NCBI GenBank assembly: GCA_003602665.1
Contig: QQSG01000118.1
Coordinates: 43,779 to 49,287 of the forward strand
DNA from: Candidatus Poseidoniales archaeon
GTDB taxonomy: Archaea > Thermoplasmatota > Poseidoniia > Poseidoniales > Poseidoniaceae
Direction of reading: 5' to 3'
DNA length: 5,509 nucleotides
Of the stretch, positions 1 through 5,509 are shown piece by piece; position 1 is the stretch's first letter, and every line of letters starts with the position of its first letter. Both the position numbers and the translations under genes were made by a program. The notes under the pieces are model-generated. The model worked only from the letters and a program-made list of their open reading frames with translations. It did no database searches and was not told the origin of the DNA.

Positions 1-1398
1 GTGACGGTTTACGACCTCTGTCATTTGGGACACGCACGATGTTACATCGCTTTTGATTTGATACATCGTTGGCTTGAAGCGTCAGGCTATGATGTTGATT
101 ATGTTCAGAATTTCACTGATATCGATGATAAGATTATCAAACGTTCAATCGAATCTGGAGAGGACTGGAAAGTGTTGGTTGAAAAGAACATAGAAACCTA
201 TTATGAGGATATGGATTCACTTAATATTCTTCGAGCAGATCATTATCCGCGATGTACCGAATATGTCGACTCAATGATTCATATCATCGAGGATTTGATT
301 CAGAAAGACCATGCATATGCTGCTAAGGACGGTGTCTATTTCCACGTGGAATCTGCCCCTGAAAAGTATGGTCAACTCACCGGACAATCAATTGATGCTG
401 TTCGGCAAGGGGCAGGAGGAAGAGTGCAAGATACCGGTGAAACAAAACGTGACCACAAGGACTTCGCATTATGGAAACAAGCTAAGCCAGGCGAACCTAC
501 TTGGCCCTCTCCTTGGGGAGAAGGCCGTCCGGGATGGCATATTGAATGCAGTGCAATGAGCCTCGATCACTTTGGCGTCTCCTTTGATATTCACGGTGGA
601 GGCCATGATTTGAGGTTCCCTCACCATGAGGCGGAAATATTCCAAAGTGAATGTCATACAGGACATTCACCCCTTGCAGGATATTGGCTTCACAATGGAT
701 TTGTGAACATCGATGGTGAGAAAATGAGTAAATCACTTGGTAACTTTTGGACCATTCAAGAGATTCGTAAAAAGATTGATCCAATGGTTTTGAGATTCGC
801 TTTGGTCAATGCACATTATCGTTCACCTATCGATATGAATGAACAACTCTTGAAAGATGCCCAACGAAATCACAGCCGTATTATCGATGTCTATGCTTCA
901 GCTCTTCGTGGTTGTACAGAGGGACGAATTCATGATTTGCCAATGGCTGATATCGCAAGTATGAATCCACTATGCAAATCACTTGGTCTTCTCGAAAAGA
1001 TGGCCGAAGCCTTTGCTCGAGCAATGGATGACGATTTCAACAGCCGTGAAGCGGTTGCAAAAGTTCTCGGTGCTACAAAAGAATTGCAACGTATCCTTTC
1101 AATGGAACTCGATGAGGGAGATTCCCGTGCAGTTGCCAACTATGCCAAGGATTGGTTGGAAGAAACTGCAGGACAAATTCTCGGAATATTGCCGTCGCCT
1201 GAAGACGTCCTTGCAGAACCAGAGGAAGATCCACGCCGGGTCGAACTTGCTCCTATAGTTGATGAACTTCTCACTCAAAGAACAGAGGCAAGAGCCAACA
1301 AAGACTGGCCACGTGCTGATTCTATACGTGACGAACTATCAGAACTTGGTGTCGTCGTAAAAGATACACCAGACGGTCCTACGTGGGACTTCGCTTGA
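1..1398 (+). CDS. cysS: Cysteinyl-tRNA synthetase, 5'-truncated by the window edge
   Basis: Class I aminoacyl-tRNA synthetase that activates cysteine with ATP and loads it onto tRNA-Cys in the cytoplasm. Seen: 465 residues in frame. The HIGH signature appears as HLGH (residues 8-11) and KMSKS at 241-245. The zinc-site Cys of IECSAM (183) and the His/Glu of PHHEAE (H208, E212) are present, as are the NFTDIDDK block (37-44) and the WPSPWGEGRPGWH block (168-180). The C-terminal KDW...GPTW segment (434-462) resembles the small tRNA-recognition end of the family. Known: family members start about 29 residues before the TVYD motif, and the first zinc Cys (of the CGxTVYD motif) lies there. The GTG at position 1 therefore aligns with an internal Ile/Val codon and is not a real start. 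The remainder has normal length and no frameshift. The stop TGA (1396-1398) abuts the stop of the convergent gene. Identity is very secure; only the 5' end is missing. Confidence 0.97.
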   Translation: MTVYDLCHLGHARCYIAFDLIHRWLEASGYDVDYVQNFTDIDDKIIKRSIESGEDWKVLVEKNIETYYEDMDSLNILRADHYPRCTEYVDSMIHIIEDLIQKDHAYAAKDGVYFHVESAPEKYGQLTGQSIDAVRQGAGGRVQDTGETKRDHKDFALWKQAKPGEPTWPSPWGEGRPGWHIECSAMSLDHFGVSFDIHGGGHDLRFPHHEAEIFQSECHTGHSPLAGYWLHNGFVNIDGEKMSKSLGNFWTIQEIRKKIDPMVLRFALVNAHYRSPIDMNEQLLKDAQRNHSRIIDVYASALRGCTEGRIHDLPMADIASMNPLCKSLGLLEKMAEAFARAMDDDFNSREAVAKVLGATKELQRILSMELDEGDSRAVANYAKDWLEETAGQILGILPSPEDVLAEPEEDPRRVELAPIVDELLTQRTEARANKDWPRADSIRDELSELGVVVKDTPDGPTWDFA

Positions 1399-3936
1399 TC
1401 ATTCTTCTTCGATTTTACCACTGGGTGGTGGTGATAACGGAGGCATATCTGGTACGAATTGGAACGATTCACTTTCCCATTCTTTTTCGATAAGGACAGT
1501 TTGATCTTCGCTGAATACCTTCTCCTCTTCAGTTTCTCGAGTTAAGATTCCAATTGCAGCAAGGAGTATGATGACAATGAGAAGCAAGAGTGTTCCAGGT
1601 CCAATCAAGGATTCCTCCTCTGCCTTAGTGTCTTCAATATCATCCCCAAGAATACAATTTGGCGGACAGTCATCTCGACCGGTATCGTTGGTTTCTCCGT
1701 TGTCTACCGGGTCGACTGGATCGACAGGGTCAACTGGATCAACAGGGTCGACTGGATCGATTGTCGAACCACCGTTATTACCGTCTTGCGGATTGAACAC
1801 AACATTGACTCCTGTACGCTCTCCATTGTTCATTGGGACGTCATAGTAATCCTGTAGAACTGTCAAATCAACGTGCGTATTTGCATGGTTTGAACCTTCA
1901 ATGATGCCAAAGTGTCGTGTATCTCCAGTCGTGAAAATATTGTTTAGGACATTGCCTTGCATAGAACTGTAACTATCAGTGCTTGCTGACCATGTAGACT
2001 CGATGTCTGCTTGATTCAATGCCATAGCCATCTCCATGTTACTTAGAATTGTAGACCATGATTGCGTACCCTCTGCAACTGAGCGGTCGGTGACATCGAC
2101 TGCTTTGTCAAAGCCAGGACCAGTGACTGTTTCCCAATCGTTTCCTTTCAGTTCGGTCATGATATCGATGTCTCCCCAAACAGGTTGACCATTCACAAGT
2201 GTCAATCGAATATCTGCATCAACGGCTTCAATGAGGTTTCTGTAAGGATCTTCATGGAAGTTGTCAACAACGACGAGGTCAGCATACAAACCTGCGTTTA
2301 CTCTTCCAACAAATTGGTCCCAGTTGTTTGCCATTGCAGGATTTTTGGTTGTCATTGCTGCAAGTTCATAATCAGAGAAATAACCGTCAAGGGCTTGCTT
2401 GTTCCAAACGTCAGCAACTTTGAGTTCATGAAGGACATTCTTGGATCCACTCGGTCCCCAATCCGGAGCAATTGAGATTCTTACCCCAGCTTGGTCAGCA
2501 GCCACAACATCTGTTGTATCGCCGTAAAGTAACAGATTCGATAATGGTGACCAAGCCAAATCTGCTCCAACTTGCCCCATCATTGCGAATTCTGTTGCGG
2601 TCAATGCTGTTCCGTGAACAACAACCAACTCTCCAACAAGGAGGTCATTTTGCACCAATACGTCAAATTCTGCTCTGCTGATTTCGTCTACACCTTCAGA
2701 TAAGTGAAGGTACCAGGCATTGAGATTTCCAGAATTGTTTCCGTTCTTGATGTGGCTTCCAACATAATCGCTTTCCAGCGTCGTTACCTTGGTGTGGATA
2801 TCATCGCCGCCAAAGTTGTACAATTCGATGTTGCGAGAAAGCATGCTGTCCCAAGCATCGGTGTTTGAACTTGGTGATCCTTGGACTGCAGTAACGCCTC
2901 CTGCAATAGCCATTACTTCTGCATACTTCATCTGCTCATCGGCCATGTTCCACATACTGCCGCCCTGAACAAACGTCTTCATCCACGAGATGTCACGTTT
3001 GTAGTTTGGATTATTTTTCCACTGATTTCGGTTTGAATAACCGCCTTCCTCAGACTTTGTTGACGTGTGGACGTCAAAATCCCAAAGCGGGATGTGATTG
3101 TAATGCATGTGATTGTGTGAGTCGATGAGACCTGGGTAGATGGTTCCGTTTGTGTCAATGATAGGAACGTCGGTCAAGTCGACATTTGCTGGGATTTGAT
3201 CGCCCCAAACCGCTTCTATTTTTCCGCCACGGATGAGGACATTTCCTTCGTTGATCACATCAGCTTCGGCATTCATTGTAACGACTCGACCTTGCAAAAC
3301 CATTGCGTCGACTCTTCCACCATCGCTGATTCCGAAACATCCAACCATGTTTTGTGCTGATGGGAAATATTCTCCTTCAGCAAACCCTGGTGTTGGAGGA
3401 CTTACCTTCCAAATGGAACCGTTTTCCAATGGAATGTAGGAGTTACCGTACCATGAGTCTTCGGCAGGGTATGATAGTTCATCGATAAGCGATCCACTTG
3501 TGTCAGTTAGGGAGACACTGTCGCCGTCGAAGTAGTCGAGTTCAATTCGTGATGCGTTGATAAATACTGAGATGTATCCATTTGCAGGGATAAGTGTGTT
3601 ACGTGCAATCTGACAAGGAGCACTTCCTCCATCTGGTTTGTCATCGAGAACCCAATTGGAGACGTTGATGGCTTGCGAGGTAGGATTGTGTAGTTCAATG
3701 AATTGATCAGAGAATTTTCCATACTCTCCATCTGCATTCCAGTCTGTTGCATTGTAGCAGTTCGTACAAGTCTCGTTATTTTTCATCCCATTTGGTGAAA
3801 CAAGAATTTCTGAGATTATGACTGAGTCACCTTCTCCCACCAATTCAACGTGCTGATTGTCGAGTAACATCGACGTAGGCGAGGCAGAAGTGAAGAGGAA
3901 AATTAAAACTGCACTGAGGACGAGAGTTCGGCTCAT
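1399..3936 (-). CDS. Surface-anchored amidohydrolase with lamin-tail domain
   Basis: Predicted extracellular metal-dependent hydrolase; substrate unknown. Domains in order: signal peptide with hydrophobic core (about 1-20); lamin-tail (LTD) beta-sandwich (about 38-165; ISEILVSPNG, FIELHNPT, NWVLDD); amidohydrolase (about 210-590); uncharacterised region (590-720); (DPV)6 spacer (727-744); transmembrane helix (about 780-799); acidic, Pro-rich tail (800-845). Likely metal and catalytic residues follow the ATZ/TRZ-type pattern: H274 and H276 (DSHNH), H411 with E414 (HLSE), H441 (VVHG) and D492 (APDWGPSGSKN), plus the SPLSN motif at 463-467. Several N-x-S/T sequons (N54, N62, N91, N127, N172) and Cys pairs (C57/C60, C757/C761) fit an external location. 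The start is the only option: an in-frame TAA lies at 3954-3952, and the signal peptide begins at this ATG. It is transcribed divergently from the thioredoxin gene and ends base-to-base against cysS. Family relatives include deaminases, imidazolonepropionases and dipeptidases, so the reaction cannot be named. Confidence 0.9.
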   Translation of the reverse strand: MSRTLVLSAVLIFLFTSASPTSMLLDNQHVELVGEGDSVIISEILVSPNGMKNNETCTNCYNATDWNADGEYGKFSDQFIELHNPTSQAINVSNWVLDDKPDGGSAPCQIARNTLIPANGYISVFINASRIELDYFDGDSVSLTDTSGSLIDELSYPAEDSWYGNSYIPLENGSIWKVSPPTPGFAEGEYFPSAQNMVGCFGISDGGRVDAMVLQGRVVTMNAEADVINEGNVLIRGGKIEAVWGDQIPANVDLTDVPIIDTNGTIYPGLIDSHNHMHYNHIPLWDFDVHTSTKSEEGGYSNRNQWKNNPNYKRDISWMKTFVQGGSMWNMADEQMKYAEVMAIAGGVTAVQGSPSSNTDAWDSMLSRNIELYNFGGDDIHTKVTTLESDYVGSHIKNGNNSGNLNAWYLHLSEGVDEISRAEFDVLVQNDLLVGELVVVHGTALTATEFAMMGQVGADLAWSPLSNLLLYGDTTDVVAADQAGVRISIAPDWGPSGSKNVLHELKVADVWNKQALDGYFSDYELAAMTTKNPAMANNWDQFVGRVNAGLYADLVVVDNFHEDPYRNLIEAVDADIRLTLVNGQPVWGDIDIMTELKGNDWETVTGPGFDKAVDVTDRSVAEGTQSWSTILSNMEMAMALNQADIESTWSASTDSYSSMQGNVLNNIFTTGDTRHFGIIEGSNHANTHVDLTVLQDYYDVPMNNGERTGVNVVFNPQDGNNGGSTIDPVDPVDPVDPVDPVDPVDNGETNDTGRDDCPPNCILGDDIEDTKAEEESLIGPGTLLLLIVIILLAAIGILTRETEEEKVFSEDQTVLIEKEWESESFQFVPDMPPLSPPPSGKIEEE
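1402..1416 (+). terminator. Possible T-rich archaeal terminator for cysS
   Basis: Ten of fifteen bases just after the cysS stop are T, in short runs ending in four Ts. Archaeal RNA polymerase can terminate at such U-rich tracts without a hairpin. The tract lies inside the 3' end of the opposite-strand amidohydrolase gene, where it encodes the Lys-Ile-Glu-Glu-Glu tail, so Glu/Lys codons alone could explain the base bias. This is a tentative call. Confidence 0.25.
1705..1758 (-). repeat. Three tandem 18-bp units encoding (Asp-Pro-Val)6
   Basis: Read on the coding (minus) strand, the stretch consists of three 18-bp units of the form GAT CCA GTY GAC CCT GTY, the last with CCG GTA at its end. It encodes six Asp-Pro-Val triplets at residues 727-744 of the amidohydrolase. 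The synonymous alternation (GAT/GAC, CCA/CCT) shows that the DNA unit is 18 bp although the peptide unit is three residues. The Pro-rich acidic stretch lies between the extracellular region and the membrane helix, so it probably acts as a stiff stalk. Because units are multiples of three, gain or loss would change stalk length without breaking the frame. Confidence 0.92.
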
Positions 3937-4000
3937 ATTCTTGGGGTTGCGTTACAGCACATGAATCCGCCGATGCAGCCTCATGGAGGAATGCATGAAC

Positions 4001-4008
4001 AAATATAC
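4001..4008 (+). promoter_or_regulatory. Candidate archaeal TATA box upstream of trx
   Basis: AAATATAC lies in the 92-base gap between divergent genes, centred about 25 bases before the thioredoxin ATG. This is the spacing expected if transcription begins at or next to the start codon (leaderless mRNA), a common arrangement in archaea. No Shine-Dalgarno sequence lies at a useful distance from the ATG, which agrees. Its complement, GTATATTT, could also drive the divergent amidohydrolase with a leader of roughly 40 bases, since I see no TATA-like element about 25 bases before that gene's start. Confidence 0.5.
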
Positions 4009-4028
4009 TCCAAACTACAGCCTATCCT

Positions 4029-4403
4029 ATGGCGACAGTAACAATGCACGAATCCTCATTCAATGAAATCATTGAAGAAAACAAACTTGTAATTATTGAT
4101 TTTTGGGCTGAATGGTGTGGTCCTTGTCGAGCCTATGCCCCAGTTTTTGAAGGCGTATCAGAAGAATTTCCTGATGTCATATTTGCAAAGGTCGATACAG
4201 AAGCTGAGCAAGCACTCGCAGGTACCTTCGGGATCCGTTCTATTCCAACAACTGTTGCCTTCAAAGATGGCATAGGTGTCTTCATGCAACCAGGTGCTCT
4301 CCCAGAAGATGCACTTCGTGACCTCATCGGCAAACTCCAGTCTCTTGACATGGATGAAGTACGAGCAGAACTCGATGCTCAGGAAGCGCAAGAATCATCA
4401 TGA
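4029..4403 (+). CDS. trxA: Thioredoxin
   Basis: Small cytosolic dithiol-disulfide oxidoreductase that reduces disulfides in client proteins, itself reduced by a thioredoxin reductase not present here. Seen: 124 residues with the active site WCGPC (W29-C33), the buried Asp of IIDFWAEWC (D24), the cis-Pro loop SIPTT (P73) and the following strand and glycine (VAFKDG). No signal peptide, so it acts in the cytoplasm. The fold ends near residue 105. An acidic, Ala/Glu-rich tail of about 18 residues extends beyond the usual ~105-110 residue length. CRAYAP replaces the more common CKxxAP after the active site. An in-frame TGA at 3996-3998 and no other ATG between it and 4029 fix the start; Met6 is a less likely alternative. 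The downstream lipoprotein gene follows after 39 bases and may be co-transcribed. The thioredoxin identity is secure; the symbol is by general usage. Confidence 0.95.
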   Translation: MATVTMHESSFNEIIEENKLVIIDFWAEWCGPCRAYAPVFEGVSEEFPDVIFAKVDTEAEQALAGTFGIRSIPTTVAFKDGIGVFMQPGALPEDALRDLIGKLQSLDMDEVRAELDAQEAQESS

Positions 4404-4414
4404 TGCGCAAAGCG

Positions 4415-4420
4415 TCATAT
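4415..4420 (+). promoter_or_regulatory. Weak TATA-like element before the S15-like gene
   Basis: TCATAT is centred about 25 bases upstream of the ATG at 4443, the same geometry as the thioredoxin candidate. It is a poor match to an archaeal TATA box, so the lipoprotein gene may instead be read through from the thioredoxin promoter. Confidence 0.2.
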
Positions 4421-4442
4421 GTCCGTCCCTTAACCGATAACC

Positions 4443-5509
4443 ATGCGAAGCGGCTTTCTAGTGGCAGTCTTTCTCCTACCAAGCCTGCTAACAGGCTGTT
4501 TTGGTGAAGACCTGGAAAATGCATCCAGCCTAGTCGAGGGCGATACGTACCCCGAACCTTGGGATAGAACTGATTTTGCATATGATGATACGGATGTGTT
4601 TTCTCGAGTAAGCGTCAATGGTACGTATGCAATAGGGGCTGTTGAATCTGTATATGTTCCAGTTCCAAGCATCACACTTGCTGATGGTGGAGCAGGGGCC
4701 GCAGGTGGAGCAGAAGTCCATCTCGGATTATGGCTGCCAGTGATTGACGGCTGTGATTATAGTTCAACAGAAAATCTGTCTGATGAATGTCTTGTCCCAG
4801 TGATTGCTGAAATAGGGCCTTACTATGATGATGGTGACGTTGATGCACTTACTCCTGCAAATCGCCTTGGAAGAATGCTGATTGAGAATTACGTTCCGCA
4901 TGGATACGGTGTCGCCCAAGTTTCAGTATTCGGAACAGGAGAATCAAATCATTGTATGGACCTAATGGGGACTGATGAGCAACGTGGAATCGATGCTGCT
5001 GTTACATGGCTTGGGACACAATCTTGGTCAAATGGTAAAGTAGGCATCATTGGAAAATCCTATGATGGTTCGACGCCTTGGCAAGCAGCAACATTCGGTA
5101 ACCCCTACCTAGCCACTATAGTTCCAATGTCTGGCCTTATTGGAGTCCATGAACTGATGTGGAGAAACGGAAGCATGGAAGCTCGTGGCATGATTATGCA
5201 CAATGGTGTCTATGGCTCATTTGGAGTCGACGGAGATACTGAAGACAGTCACAATCTCTGCGAAGGATACATCCAAGGCTATGCGAATGGTCCTGCTGCA
5301 TACCTTAGCGGTGGAATGGTGAACTATGCTGGAAACAGTTACTGGACTGAACGCTCTTTCTTAGATCGAGTCGTCCAGAATTACAATGGTTCGGTTTACA
5401 TTATCCAGGGCATGCAAGATTGGAACGTTGATCCGCACATGACTTTCCCCGCTCACCAAATTGTTGAAGACGCTGGAATTGAAATTAAAACTCTTGCAGG
5501 ACAGTGGGC
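4443..5509 (+). CDS. S15 / Xaa-Pro dipeptidyl-peptidase-like lipoprotein hydrolase, 3'-truncated
   Basis: Predicted membrane-anchored alpha/beta-hydrolase on the outer cell face, of the CocE / Xaa-Pro dipeptidyl-peptidase-like type. Family members cleave N-terminal Xaa-Pro dipeptides, esters or acyl-amides; the substrate here is open. Seen: 355 residues with no stop before the window end. Residues 1-19 form a lipoprotein signal with lipobox LTGC, Cys19 being the expected lipidated residue. Family blocks follow: GYGVAQVSVFGTGES (154-168), the TWL...WSNGKVGIIG stretch (188-204), and the nucleophile elbow GKSYDG with Ser206. The GMQDWNV segment (323-329) carries the likely acid Asp326. The catalytic His normally follows about 30 residues later and probably lies just past the edge. 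An in-frame TAA at 4431-4433 leaves 4443 as the only ATG, and the lipobox confirms it. Cys104 and Cys116 could form a disulfide. It follows trx on the same strand. Full S15 proteins have a C-terminal jelly-roll domain that cannot be judged here. Confidence 0.85.
   Translation, partial: MRSGFLVAVFLLPSLLTGCFGEDLENASSLVEGDTYPEPWDRTDFAYDDTDVFSRVSVNGTYAIGAVESVYVPVPSITLADGGAGAAGGAEVHLGLWLPVIDGCDYSSTENLSDECLVPVIAEIGPYYDDGDVDALTPANRLGRMLIENYVPHGYGVAQVSVFGTGESNHCMDLMGTDEQRGIDAAVTWLGTQSWSNGKVGIIGKSYDGSTPWQAATFGNPYLATIVPMSGLIGVHELMWRNGSMEARGMIMHNGVYGSFGVDGDTEDSHNLCEGYIQGYANGPAAYLSGGMVNYAGNSYWTERSFLDRVVQNYNGSVYIIQGMQDWNVDPHMTFPAHQIVEDAGIEIKTLAGQW

Noticed and set aside
1..3. GTG at position 1 as the cysS start codon
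   Set aside because: The frame opens directly into the TVYDLCHLGH region, which in this family lies about 30 residues into the protein. The true start and first zinc Cys must lie upstream of the window.
1417..1429. Perfect inverted repeat ACCAC-TGG-GTGGT as an intrinsic terminator hairpin
   Set aside because: The stem is only 5 bp and no T tract follows it on either strand; the T-rich stretch lies before it. It falls on Pro/Ser/Gly codons of the opposite gene and is probably coincidental.
1705..1758. The tandem repeat as a CRISPR array or regulatory repeat
   Set aside because: Units are contiguous with no spacers, in frame, and encode a regular Asp-Pro-Val peptide with synonymous variation, which marks a coding repeat.
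1568..1846. Plus-strand ORF with a Gly-Ser-Thr repeat opposite the amidohydrolase
   Set aside because: It is the antisense reading of the 18-bp (DPV) repeat region. The minus-strand frame has full domain support.
3985..4041. GGAGGA followed by ATG at 3991, a 16-codon ORF with an apparent Shine-Dalgarno site
   Set aside because: The GGAGG core is only one base from the ATG, too close to work. The ORF is out of frame with trx, overlaps its start and encodes nothing recognisable.
4400..4507. 35-codon ORF starting in an ATGA overlap with the trx stop
   Set aside because: It lies in a different frame from the S15-like gene, overlaps its signal peptide and has no recognisable features. The 4443 ORF has a lipobox and clear family motifs.

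Overview
The window looks like chromosomal DNA from a planktonic archaeon, most plausibly a marine Euryarchaeota/Thermoplasmatota-like lineage such as Marine Group II (Poseidoniales). This assignment is inference. It rests on an archaeal-type TATA box placed as for a leaderless transcript, the absence of usable Shine-Dalgarno sites, and a secreted protein that combines a lamin-tail domain, one C-terminal membrane helix and a Pro-rich acidic tail. A bacterial origin is not excluded. I see no rRNA, tRNA, CRISPR array, insertion sequence or phage gene.

Layout: positions 1-1398 (+) hold a cysteinyl-tRNA synthetase whose first ~29 codons lie upstream of the window. Its stop codon directly abuts the stop codon of a convergent gene at 1399-3936 (-). 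That gene encodes an 845-residue predicted surface protein: signal peptide, lamin-tail domain, metal-dependent amidohydrolase, an uncharacterised region, a (Asp-Pro-Val)6 spacer, a transmembrane anchor and a cytoplasmic tail. A 92-base divergent intergenic region (3937-4028) carries a TATA-like element serving a cytosolic thioredoxin at 4029-4403 (+). After 39 bases comes a gene running off the right edge (4443-5509, +). It encodes a lipoprotein hydrolase of the S15 / Xaa-Pro dipeptidyl-peptidase-like type and is open at its 3' end.

Functionally, two predicted cell-surface hydrolases flank housekeeping genes for tRNA charging and thiol redox. The surface pair would suit a heterotrophic life on proteins, peptides or other amides, but no shared pathway is proven by the arrangement. 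Coding density is very high, with about 130 noncoding bases in the window. The most notable features are the multi-domain architecture of the surface amidohydrolase, its 18-bp coding tandem repeat, and the zero-gap convergent gene junction.
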